64,000 bases of DNA, from positions 164,552-228,551 of the forward strand of contig JABFQN010000001.1 of the NCBI GenBank assembly GCA_019685555.1. Reading direction: 5' to 3'. The DNA is from Candidatus Bathyarchaeota archaeon A05DMB-3 (GTDB lineage: Archaea > Thermoproteota > Bathyarchaeia > Bathyarchaeales > Bathycorpusculaceae). The translations under genes and the position numbers were made by a program. How positions within the stretch are numbered: position 1 is the stretch's first letter; each line of letters begins with the position of its first letter. Of the stretch, positions 1 through 7,318 are shown piece by piece. Under the pieces are notes generated by a model. It ran no database searches. It was not told the origin of the DNA and saw nothing but the letters and a program-made list of their open reading frames with translations.

Positions 1-106
1 CCAGAAAAGCGGCTCAAGGGATGGCTCCAAAGGAACAATTTTCATGTTTTTCCAAAACAGAAGTTAAAAAATAAGCAATCTTTTAAGATTTTCCGGAAGT
101 TTGATG

Positions 107-1060
107 CTAAGTTATGTGGTTGAATGTTTCTAGGATGAATGCTGTCGCGGCTATAGCCAACATGATGAGGCTCCAAGCCCTTGTTATTTTGTGGCTTCGC
201 CTATTCATTGCATACAAAACAAGCGTCACGAGGATCATGAAGGGAACTGTTGTCAAAATCTCTTGCAATGTTACTGTGAAAGACCTTATTAGGGCGACTA
301 TTCCAAAGACCAATGTTATCGTTATGATATTGTCGCCTATAACATTGCCTATGGATATTTCCTGTTCACCGTGCAGTGCGGCTGCCACTGAAACGGCTGT
401 TTCTGGGACTACACAGCCTAAAGCCATTATTGTTAGTCCAGCGTAAAATTGGCTTAAGCCGAAAATTTCAGCTATGGTTGTTGCGCTGTAAACAAGAAGG
501 TATGTGCCAGCTATTAGGGCGACACCGCCTAAAAGCATAATGATGGCTGGTTTTGCTGCGCCAGCTTCTGGTTTGTCGTTTTGGTTTCCGTTCCCGTTTC
601 CCTTGCGGATGGAATGGTAAATGAATATTGGGTATAAAGCTAAAAAGATAAGCCCAATCCACTGGGTTACCATGCCGGTTGCAACCATTAAAATCGTGAG
701 CAAAGCGGAAAGCCCTATCATGAGGATGCATTCCATGTTAATTGTGGAGTTTTTCATTTTAAATTCGCCTATTAAGCCACATATGCCTATGATTAATGGA
801 ACATTGTAGATGTTTGAGCCTATTATGTTGCCTAAAGCCATCTGTGAAGAGCTGAAAAGGGCTGCAATTATTGAACTGAAAAGCTCCGGAGCAGAGGTTA
901 CAGAAGCCACAAAAACCGTTCCGACGACAACTTTATGAATATTTAGACTGGAAGCTAACCGTGAGGCTGCGCCCACTATTTTTTTCGAGCCTATGTATAG
1001 GAGTAGCAAACTCGCTATGAAAGCTGCAACGCTCAGTAGCAAGGTCATATGTAAACCCAA
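107..1060 (-). CDS. CaCA-family Ca2+/Na+ (or H+) antiporter, YrbG-like
   Basis: This is an integral membrane exchanger of the calcium:cation antiporter family, expected to move Ca2+ against Na+ or H+ across the cytoplasmic membrane. The 317 residues contain the two inverted alpha repeats that form the transport site: SAPE at 56-59 followed by GNIIGSN at 77-83, and VPETAVS at 218-224 followed by GNVIGDN at 238-244. About ten hydrophobic segments are visible, with a short polar Gly/Asn-rich loop near 153-170 between the halves. The length is normal for the YrbG group. It stands alone next to the DUF763 gene on the same strand. The transported ion is inferred from the family, not from the sequence. 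Confidence 0.9.
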   Translation of the reverse strand: MGLHMTLLLSVAAFIASLLLLYIGSKKIVGAASRLASSLNIHKVVVGTVFVASVTSAPELFSSIIAALFSSSQMALGNIIGSNIYNVPLIIGICGLIGEFKMKNSTINMECILMIGLSALLTILMVATGMVTQWIGLIFLALYPIFIYHSIRKGNGNGNQNDKPEAGAAKPAIIMLLGGVALIAGTYLLVYSATTIAEIFGLSQFYAGLTIMALGCVVPETAVSVAAALHGEQEISIGNVIGDNIITITLVFGIVALIRSFTVTLQEILTTVPFMILVTLVLYAMNRRSHKITRAWSLIMLAIAATAFILETFNHIT

Positions 1061-1151
1061 GCATTTTCGTTATCATTTTCCCCACAAACTTCAAAGACAT
1101 AGATATAAACCTATCTGAGGTGGAAAGCCTTTTGTCAAATATGAGCTAGGC

Positions 1152-2264
1152 TTATTGGCGTGTTGGCGGAATGAAAACTCTAAGCCTATTCAAGGCGTTA
1201 AGCTTCTCTTTGTCGCCGAGTTTTGCATCTTTTACAGCTCTTCTGAGGATTTTTATGGATTCATCCATGGCTTTTTTATCCACTGGGTAGGGGACGCCGT
1301 CTTTTCCTCCATAGGCGAAGGAGTATTTCACCGGGTCTTTCCAGCTTGGCTTCTCGCCGTAAACGAGTTCGGCTATTAGAGCTAAGCCTCTGACGGTGGC
1401 TGCGCCTACGCCTTTAAAGCCCAGCAGTTCCTCGTAGTTTCTGGGTTTAAACTCGTATATTTGTTGAAGGGCTTTCCAGTTGATGTTGGCTGGCATGGAT
1501 AAAACGTCTATTGGGTAGTCTGCCCATCGGGTTTGGAGTGTTTTTGGAAGCCACTCTTCCAGCGACTTTTGATAGGCTGGTCTTATGGACATTATAAGCC
1601 TCATAAGTTTTTTGGGCGATTCGCAAGTCAAGTCTACAGAGGTTTTTCGGCAGCCTTCGCTTTCTTTGGCTGTCATGTCTAAGGCTATTTCTCGCCGTGT
1701 ATCGCCGACGATGGCGTTGTGCGGCTCAACAACAAAACTGCTGACGTTATCTGAAAGCCAGTGATAGCGCCTAGCAGTGCGGTCTTGGGGGCACATTCCC
1801 TGTTGGATTACAGTCCATCCGCCTTTTTCATCGACGAAGAAAGCATGATGATAAAGCTCATTATCCACTTTTGCGCTCATCTTGCTTGCATATTGAAGAC
1901 TTTCCACCTTATTGTCTGGAAAGCCGAACTTTTCGCCCACCAACCCAATTTCCAGTGGCGTTTGCCTTGAAATTTTGCCTTTTCCGCCGCAGACGGCTAT
2001 TCCATGCTCTTCGGGAATAACTGCTTGCTTTAACACACCGGTAACCACAGTTGTCACGCCTGAAGAGTGCCAGTCATACCCTAAAACACAGCCCAAAGCC
2101 TGAAACCAAAAGGGGTCGGATAGGCGTTTTAGAAAATTGCCAGTGCCATACTCGTCTACGATTATGGTTACTATTTCTTTTGCGAGTTTTTGCATGCGGA
2201 CAACTAGCCACTTCGGCGCCCTTCCATAGTGAAGCGGAAGCTTTGCAACGCCAGTTCTCTGCAT
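1152..2264 (-). CDS. DUF763 domain protein
   Basis: This 370-residue protein belongs to the conserved prokaryotic DUF763 family. The N-terminus (RTGVAKLPLHYGRAPKWL) is the family signature, and the helical middle and C-terminal parts are also typical. A segment around residues 280-300 (YEELLGFKGVGAATVRGL) looks like a helix-hairpin-helix element, a fold often used for nonspecific DNA contact, which suggests a nucleic-acid role. The biochemical activity of the family is not established. The ATG start fits the family N-terminus. Neighbours give no functional clue. Confidence 0.85.
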   Translation of the reverse strand: MQRTGVAKLPLHYGRAPKWLVVRMQKLAKEIVTIIVDEYGTGNFLKRLSDPFWFQALGCVLGYDWHSSGVTTVVTGVLKQAVIPEEHGIAVCGGKGKISRQTPLEIGLVGEKFGFPDNKVESLQYASKMSAKVDNELYHHAFFVDEKGGWTVIQQGMCPQDRTARRYHWLSDNVSSFVVEPHNAIVGDTRREIALDMTAKESEGCRKTSVDLTCESPKKLMRLIMSIRPAYQKSLEEWLPKTLQTRWADYPIDVLSMPANINWKALQQIYEFKPRNYEELLGFKGVGAATVRGLALIAELVYGEKPSWKDPVKYSFAYGGKDGVPYPVDKKAMDESIKILRRAVKDAKLGDKEKLNALNRLRVFIPPTRQ

Positions 2265-2529
2265 TTTGCCCGTCTCCCGCCAAGCCTAACGTATGCTATG
2301 CCATAAGCCTTATTTTTACCTTGCCAAAAGTCAATTTTGTTGTTGGCGGACTGCAAAATTGATAGCCTCTCTATAGTTTTTGGTAGCGTTTGGAAAATGG
2401 CGTTGTTTTCAGCTTTATTTTCTCTAGCCCCCTCCCCTTCTAGAGTTTTCGCCACTGGCTGAAGTCAAATTTCAAGCTGGAAAACTGATAAATTGGATAC
2501 CCTCTCTAGATTTTCCAGTTTTAAGCGCG

Positions 2530-2904
2530 CTATTCGCTCTTTTTGCCATATTGGTAGAGTCCAAAAGCGTTTCCATCGGGGTCTGCTATTGTTGCCATGA
2601 AGTTTTCTCCTTCCCTTGTCTTTGGAGCGACGATTTTCCCTCCAAACTTGACGGCTTTTTCAAGGGTTTCGTCAATATTGTCCACCAAGATGTAGACGAG
2701 AACGCCTGTAGGCTTTTCTTTTGGCATTCGCCACATTCCGCCACCGGGCTTTTCGCCTGTGTCAATAAGCCAGTATGCCCAGTCCCTGTTTTCGTTGCTG
2801 CTGATTTTCCAGTCGAAGAGACTTCCGTAGAAGTTTTTGGCTTTTTCTAGGTCTCTAACCCTTATCTCAACCCAATTAAACCTATTAACCAAACAATCCC
2901 TCAA
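2530..2904 (-). CDS. VOC/glyoxalase-fold protein
   Basis: This is a single-domain protein of the vicinal oxygen chelate superfamily (about 120 residues). It has the paired beta-alpha-beta-beta-beta pattern: the opening NWVEIRVRDLEKAKNFYGSLF and the closing IADPDGNAFGLYQ, whose final acidic/aromatic positions often bind metal in the family. The substrate cannot be told; many close homologues are annotated only as VOC or glyoxalase-like. The longest reading starts at TTG 2904, but a second TTG four codons in (2892) follows a GAGGGA stretch and matches the usual family N-terminus better. It lies just upstream of no clear partner. Confidence 0.8.
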   Translation of the reverse strand: MRDCLVNRFNWVEIRVRDLEKAKNFYGSLFDWKISSNENRDWAYWLIDTGEKPGGGMWRMPKEKPTGVLVYILVDNIDETLEKAVKFGGKIVAPKTREGENFMATIADPDGNAFGLYQYGKKSE

Positions 2905-2951
2905 TGTCTAATTGAATCGTGGTTCTAAAATGCTTTTGCCTCTTTCGTCTT

Positions 2952-3437
2952 TTATGCAAACCTTTTTATTAGGCGTCCCTCTCGGTCTATTTCGCCTCTG
3001 CGGATTCGCGTTGTGGATATGGGCGCATGGTTTTCCGACGGAACCATGTCTATGACTATTATGTTTAAAGGTTCAAGCCCCCGTTTCTCCCGCTCTTCGT
3101 TTATTTTTTTGGCTGTGGGTTCTGTTTCTCTGCTTACTATTAAGGCTTGGAGGCATCCTCTTTGAAGCGTAACGCCGTAAGCATCGTTTAACGGGATGAT
3201 TTTGGCTCTTTCAAGCAAGCCGTATCTTTGAAGAAAAACCTTCAGCTCCGCCAGTCTTTCCCTGTAAGAGGCGGTCACATGCGGCTTTCCCATTTTTGCG
3301 ACAAACTCATCTGCGCACAAGCCTATTAAAACTTGTTCGCCAACTTCAAAAGCCTTCAAAAGCAGCGCTTTATGTCCCTTGTGGAGTTCGTCGAAAGTTC
3401 CGCCAACAGCTACAACCTTAAACCTTTTACCTGCCAA
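2952..3437 (-). CDS. coaD: archaeal phosphopantetheine adenylyltransferase
   Basis: This nucleotidyltransferase transfers AMP from ATP to 4'-phosphopantetheine to give dephospho-CoA, the fourth step of CoA synthesis. The 161 residues show the nucleotidyltransferase motif GGTFDELHKGHKALL near residues 13-27 (the HxGH variant is HKGH) and the C-terminal ISTTRIRRGEID that closes the active site in this family. The start is TTG, two bases after the stop of the pantoate kinase gene, so the two are probably co-transcribed and translationally coupled. The pairing of pantoate kinase with CoaD supports a CoA-biosynthesis unit. Confidence 0.92.
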   Translation of the reverse strand: MAGKRFKVVAVGGTFDELHKGHKALLLKAFEVGEQVLIGLCADEFVAKMGKPHVTASYRERLAELKVFLQRYGLLERAKIIPLNDAYGVTLQRGCLQALIVSRETEPTAKKINEEREKRGLEPLNIIVIDMVPSENHAPISTTRIRRGEIDREGRLIKRFA

Positions 3438-3439
3438 TT

Positions 3440-4378
3440 TTATCCCAGCAGTCTTGCTCCTTGAAGGTCAACCTTCGCCATGAGAACCCTCTCTTCTGGA
3501 AGAATTCGCTTAAAAGCTTGAGCCACTTTCTCAGCATTTTCCAATGTTGTTAATGCGTGGACCGCCTCGCCAACCATGTTCTGAGCAGCGCCTATTGCTC
3601 CAGCATCGTCGGCAACCTTAAACAGTTGGCGAACCCGCTTTGTTGCGAACCCAGTTTTTTCGGCAAATTCGCGGCAGCAAGCCAAAAAATTCGCAGGCGA
3701 AGGTTCTGCGAGAATTTTCTCAAGAGTTTGCCTACCCCACTTGTTGACCGCTGAACGCTTTTCAGGCGAAGACAAAACAGTTTTTGTCGGTATTGAGCCA
3801 AAAACTCCGGCAACAATAGCATAATCCCTGGTTATGGGGATGCGGTCAATTATGGCTGTTCCAGGGGCGCCGGGCTCCAATGTGAGCAGGCAGCCTCCGC
3901 CTATCGTTAGCGGTGCAACAGTGCCCAAGCCAGTTTTACACTTCACCTCTGCAATGTGGGCGATTTTGCCAAGCTGATTGTAGGTTAAGTTTAAGCCCAA
4001 AGTCTTCGACAACGCTAAAGCTGTGGTTAATGCTCCAGCAGCGCTTGAGCCGAAACCAGCGCCTATAGGAACCTCAACCCAATGCTCGACATCAACATGG
4101 TATTTTTCGCTGGTTTTCTCGAGAAGCATATGCACAACAGTTCGCGTGGTTTCAGCTTCGGGAGCATTCCGCCCGTTAATGTAAATGTTTATGGTGTTTT
4201 CTTCAGCTTCTGAAAGGTTAACCTCTGTTGTTACGCCCTTCTGGATTCCGAAGCCTCCGCCTCTGGCGCCAACCTTTATAAGGTCTGTTATTGGTTTTCC
4301 GTCTGGCAGTGTGTCGCATATTTCGAAGAAGCTTGAAATTCCAGCGGGGCTGAAGGCTTTTGCGCTTTTCAAATTCAA
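3440..4378 (-). CDS. pantoate kinase (archaeal CoA pathway, GHMP kinase)
   Basis: This is a GHMP-superfamily kinase. Archaea phosphorylate pantoate with such an enzyme before coupling it to beta-alanine. The ATP-binding motif PIGAGFGSSAAGALTTAL is clear, and the N-terminal KAFSPAGISSFFEI resembles the substrate-proximal strand of characterised pantoate kinases. I place the start at TTG 4378, which overlaps the TGA of the upstream membrane-protein gene as TTGA and matches the family N-terminus. An ATG at 4426 would add 16 residues lying wholly inside the upstream gene. It sits between that transporter-like gene and coaD, consistent with CoA-precursor metabolism. Confidence 0.9.
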   Translation of the reverse strand: MNLKSAKAFSPAGISSFFEICDTLPDGKPITDLIKVGARGGGFGIQKGVTTEVNLSEAEENTINIYINGRNAPEAETTRTVVHMLLEKTSEKYHVDVEHWVEVPIGAGFGSSAAGALTTALALSKTLGLNLTYNQLGKIAHIAEVKCKTGLGTVAPLTIGGGCLLTLEPGAPGTAIIDRIPITRDYAIVAGVFGSIPTKTVLSSPEKRSAVNKWGRQTLEKILAEPSPANFLACCREFAEKTGFATKRVRQLFKVADDAGAIGAAQNMVGEAVHALTTLENAEKVAQAFKRILPEERVLMAKVDLQGARLLG

Positions 4379-5118
4379 TCGCTCTTTTTCTCTGTTTGGG
4401 TCAACGATGGGAAGGCTTTGCGGCATGCCTTAATAATTGGCGGTCCAAGAGTTACGAGGAAGGGAATTTCTGTTGCAAAGGTCCAAACGAGCCATAAGAA
4501 ACTGGCGTAAAAAGGCGCATTCCGTTCCCATCCAAGCGCCAGTGGAAGGGGAAACGCTTGGCTGTAAGCCCATAAACCGAACCCTATCCAGGCGCTGCCC
4601 ACAGCAAGCCCTATCACCGAGGCAAATTGGTAGCTTTTCCATTCTGGCATAACGTATCCAACGATAATGGCGATTGCATAGCAGCCGACGAATACTCCTA
4701 AAAACAGAAGCCCAACGTCAAGGCTTAATATGGCTCCATTAATTAAATAGGCAATCATTAGAACTATTACGCCGCAAGCGCCTAAACCAGCGGCAACATG
4801 TTTCCATTCAACATTTCTCTGACCAATATAGCCCAAGAGGAAGAACCCTAGAAAGTTCGATGGCACACCTACTGTGAGGCTTAAGAGGGCAATGCCATGT
4901 CCCGGATGAATCATGTCTGCGAAGAAAATTCCTATGGCTGCGCCTATCCCGCCAACCCATGGACCGAAAAGAACTGCAAAGACAGCTGGAACAATGACTG
5001 AAGGCCAGAATCGGACAACCCCAACTACTGGACTTACGATTCCTAGGTTCGTTAGGTAACCGACAATCGTGTATAGGGCTGCGCAAACCCCCATCATTGC
5101 AACATTTAAAGTTTTCAT
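4375..5118 (-). CDS. ECF-transporter S-component-like membrane protein
   Basis: A 247-residue, strongly hydrophobic protein with about six to seven membrane segments. It opens like ECF S-components (MKTLNVAMMGVCAALYTIVG) and has a conserved-looking polar stretch, FADMIHPGHG, near residues 68-77. S-components bind a vitamin or precursor and work with a shared energising module encoded elsewhere. The TTGA overlap with pantoate kinase, and coaD after that, suggests a pantothenate- or pantoate-type ligand; this is inference from context only. A GAGAAG ribosome-binding site precedes the ATG. Confidence 0.7.
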   Translation of the reverse strand: MKTLNVAMMGVCAALYTIVGYLTNLGIVSPVVGVVRFWPSVIVPAVFAVLFGPWVGGIGAAIGIFFADMIHPGHGIALLSLTVGVPSNFLGFFLLGYIGQRNVEWKHVAAGLGACGVIVLMIAYLINGAILSLDVGLLFLGVFVGCYAIAIIVGYVMPEWKSYQFASVIGLAVGSAWIGFGLWAYSQAFPLPLALGWERNAPFYASFLWLVWTFATEIPFLVTLGPPIIKACRKAFPSLTQTEKKSD

Positions 5119-5200
5119 TTATCTCGCTTCTCCCACTCTAAAGTTTAAGTCTCAAGTCTCGTTGACTTTGCCTTTTCTAGATAAAAGTTTCCTATGGATT

Positions 5201-5220
5201 GTTTAAACTTGTTTAAACTT
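5201..5220. repeat. tandem 10-bp palindromic repeat in divergent promoter region
   Basis: GTTTAAACTT occurs twice in direct tandem, and each copy holds the perfect palindrome GTTTAAAC. It lies between the divergent transporter/pantoate kinase unit (starts at 5118, leftward) and the pilin gene (starts at 5334, rightward). It could be a TATA-like element for the leftward unit, an operator, or both. Confidence 0.5.
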
Positions 5221-5257
5221 TGGTTTTTTTGGGGGTTTTTGTTGAACTGTTGTACGG

Positions 5258-5300
5258 TTATGTGTAGCTTTGTTCTACGCACAAACTATCATATTTAAAC
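5258..5300 (+). promoter_or_regulatory. pilin promoter: inverted-repeat operator plus TATA-like box
   Basis: An inverted repeat TGTGTAG-N7-CTACGCA occupies 5261-5281 within a 26-base block (5258-5283) that recurs with only two differences at 5926-5951. It is followed 7 bases later by an AT-rich TATA-like box at 5291-5300, 34 bases before the pilin ATG. Position directly upstream of the TATA box fits an activator or repressor site acting at the BRE/TATA region. Confidence 0.65.
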
Positions 5301-5333
5301 AAGGCGGATTTTTGTGCACGGAGCGAAAATAAA

Positions 5334-5852
5334 ATGAAACTGTTAAAGAATAGGAAAGCGTTAAGCACAGTGGTAACAACGTTGATTATTCTAGTGGTTT
5401 CAGTGTTGCTGGCAACCGTTGTAACGTTCTACGCCATAAACGTGACAACCACACGCGTACAAGAAGAAAGCCTACAAATAACGAACTTGCACGTATGGTG
5501 CAACCAAAGCGGAATAACCAGAGCAGCCTTTGTGATAACTAACACAGGAGGACGTGATGCAGTTATAGACAAAATAACAGTAAGAGGCGTTGCGGTTTCG
5601 GAGGTATGGTATAAGGTCGCTACTGCGATGGAAGACCCAGCCTATGCTAGTAACTCAAGCGAGTTGACTGGTTACGATGAACTCGCATCTGGCGAATCTT
5701 TAGTGTTGCCTTCTGGACAACGCATGGTCATCTACCTCTTTGGCTTAACCCACATATCAACAAGCGACATTGGTGTACCCATCAGCGTTGTAGCTTTCAC
5801 CGCTAACGCTCAATACTATAAGGAAACGAACGTTGAAGCCTACCTAGAGTAA
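5334..5852 (+). CDS. type IV pilin/archaellin-like structural protein
   Basis: This secreted 172-residue protein has a class III (prepilin) signal: a basic leader ending in KNRKA, a predicted prepilin-peptidase cut before LSTVV, and then a hydrophobic segment of about 20 residues that would form the filament core. The remainder is beta-rich with few charges and includes a CNQSG segment and ITNTGGRDAVIDKI, as in archaellin- and flagellin-like surface proteins. It is the probable main subunit of the filament built by the downstream operon, because it is transcribed alone, followed by a T-rich terminator, and shares an operator with that operon. No prepilin peptidase gene is in the window. Confidence 0.82.
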   Translation: MKLLKNRKALSTVVTTLIILVVSVLLATVVTFYAINVTTTRVQEESLQITNLHVWCNQSGITRAAFVITNTGGRDAVIDKITVRGVAVSEVWYKVATAMEDPAYASNSSELTGYDELASGESLVLPSGQRMVIYLFGLTHISTSDIGVPISVVAFTANAQYYKETNVEAYLE

Positions 5853-5858
5853 ACACCC

Positions 5859-5880
5859 TCTTTTTCTTTTTTATTTTTTA
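5859..5880 (+). terminator. T-rich transcription terminator after the pilin gene
   Basis: A run of T-tracts interrupted by single C and A bases begins six bases after the pilin stop codon. Oligo-T stretches on the coding strand are the usual archaeal intrinsic termination signal. This would separate the pilin transcript from the next unit. Confidence 0.6.
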
Positions 5881-5925
5881 TAAAGTCTAATTGGAATTAG
5901 AATTTCTGATATTGAGTCCGTATTC

Positions 5926-5968
5926 TTATGTGTAGTTTTGTTCTACACACACTTTCTTATCTTATAAC
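5926..5968 (+). promoter_or_regulatory. pilus operon promoter: second copy of the operator plus TATA-like box
   Basis: The block 5926-5951 repeats the pilin operator with two substitutions. One of them completes the palindrome, so the arms TGTGTAG (5929-5935) and CTACACA (5943-5949) are perfect, with the same 7-base spacer. A TATA-like CTTATAAC sits at 5961-5968, and the first operon gene starts at TTG 6025. Confidence 0.65.
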
Positions 5969-6024
5969 AGCCTTCAAAGGTTTTCATTGGCTAGCCGTCT
6001 GCAAGAGAGGAGACTGTTAAAAGA

Positions 6025-6852
6025 TTGCTGACAAAAACTTTAAGGAAGCTTGCAAGTTCAAGGAAGGCTTTGGCTATACCAGTCACTTACCTTATACTTT
6101 TTGCGTCGCTTATAGCCATAATTTCTGTCACTTACGGCTTTGCCATCACAAAGATAAGCGCAAAAGGCGCCTTGCTAAAGGCTTCTGTTGCACGGCAGAA
6201 CATGCAAGCTTTAGACGATGCAGCGCGTTCGGTGGCATGGAGCTTCGCAGCTTCAAAAACCATTTACATGGAAGACTGCGGTGGAATCTTCAAAACACAG
6301 CCAAACGCCAAAAGCCTCATCATAAACCTGACAGACGAAGAAACGTTTTCGCATGTAGTGTTCAACAGTTCTGTTGGGAAAGCCTTCTACGAGCTTGAGG
6401 CTTCAATGGAAAGCCAAGAAGGCACATTCGTTAGGGGAAATAGCCAAACCATCATAAATCAAAGCGCTTACACTATGACACAGTTATACTTTGCAAGGGG
6501 CGACAGCGCCCAGCAACTAGTTTTATGCTATCGCCCTATGGCGACTGTTTTAGCCGCTGGCACAAGCAACGGCAAACCCCTAAACCTCATTCGCATATAC
6601 ATTATAAGCCTAAGCCCTTCAGACATGCTGACCATTAGCGGAAGCTTCCACCTTAAAGTTTCAGCTTTAAACATTACATCAACAGTTCAGCTTTTCGAAT
6701 TTAACAGTTCAGTCTCCTCCTTGGCTTTGAAGGCAGTCTCCGAAAATGCCCAGAGCACTGTTTGGCTTCCAATAGAAAGCACAACAGAAGGTGCCGTTGT
6801 AAGCCTAGAAACCCTTGTCTGCAACATAAAAATCCAAAGGGTGAACCCCTAA
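6025..6852 (+). CDS. pilin-like membrane-anchored surface protein (first gene of pilus operon)
   Basis: This 275-residue protein has a short basic leader (ASSRKA) followed by a hydrophobic stretch LAIPVTYLILFASLIAIISV. That is the same arrangement as a prepilin-type signal with a predicted cut after RKA. The rest is an extracellular, beta-rich domain with several N-x-S/T sequons. It starts at TTG 6025, with GGAG about 12 bases upstream. The next gene begins immediately after its stop (6853), so the operon is tightly packed. It may be a minor pilin or a tip/adhesin subunit. I recognise no named family. Confidence 0.7.
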   Translation: MLTKTLRKLASSRKALAIPVTYLILFASLIAIISVTYGFAITKISAKGALLKASVARQNMQALDDAARSVAWSFAASKTIYMEDCGGIFKTQPNAKSLIINLTDEETFSHVVFNSSVGKAFYELEASMESQEGTFVRGNSQTIINQSAYTMTQLYFARGDSAQQLVLCYRPMATVLAAGTSNGKPLNLIRIYIISLSPSDMLTISGSFHLKVSALNITSTVQLFEFNSSVSSLALKAVSENAQSTVWLPIESTTEGAVVSLETLVCNIKIQRVNP

Positions 6853-7314
6853 ATGCCAACCATAACGCCAAGCTACCTTTACACGTTTTTCGCCGTAATA
6901 GCCGTAACCAGCATCCTACTAGTCTCCTTCATAGGCTACGCCAACGCCATACGCTTTTCATCGGAAACGCGGAAACTGAAAAACCTCATAGATTATGTTG
7001 CAGCGAAAACAACAGAACTCGTAACGCTGGCATCAGCAACGAACGCTTCAGCAGAAGCTTTTCTTCAAGCGCCAACAGCCATAGGAGACAAGTTGTATTG
7101 GCTTAGATTAAGAAACGATTCGGTAAAGGCTTGGCTGGAAGGCGGCTTAGGAAACACGCCAACAGAGGCAATGGGACTGCGCGTCTACCTTCCAAGCAAA
7201 GCCTTAGCTTCGGGCTATTATGTTAGCGGCTACGGCGCAATTCGCATTGCATGTTCCGTAAATGCGGATGTTATCCAAATCCAGCTTTCAAGCTCAAGCC
7301 CGAATGGAGGCTAA
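6853..7314 (+). CDS. pilin-like membrane-anchored protein
   Basis: A 153-residue protein with one N-terminal membrane segment (about residues 9-31) starting almost at the first residue, followed by a predicted exported domain. It has no basic leader like its neighbours, so a signal anchor or an atypical prepilin signal is possible. It begins directly after the stop of the previous gene and overlaps or abuts the secretion ATPase gene. Co-transcription with ATPase and platform genes suggests a minor pilin or assembly subunit. No family assigned. Confidence 0.65.
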   Translation: MPTITPSYLYTFFAVIAVTSILLVSFIGYANAIRFSSETRKLKNLIDYVAAKTTELVTLASATNASAEAFLQAPTAIGDKLYWLRLRNDSVKAWLEGGLGNTPTEAMGLRVYLPSKALASGYYVSGYGAIRIACSVNADVIQIQLSSSSPNGG

Positions 7315-7318
7315 AGAA

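Noticed and set aside
2204..2455. An 83-codon minus-strand frame upstream of the DUF763 gene
   Set aside because: It overlaps the DUF763 start in another frame, has no recognisable domain and no clear ribosome-binding site.
2477..2518. Weak inverted repeat CTGGAAAA/TTTTCCAG downstream of the VOC gene
   Set aside because: Eight AT-rich bases at 26-base spacing are too weak to call a terminator with confidence.
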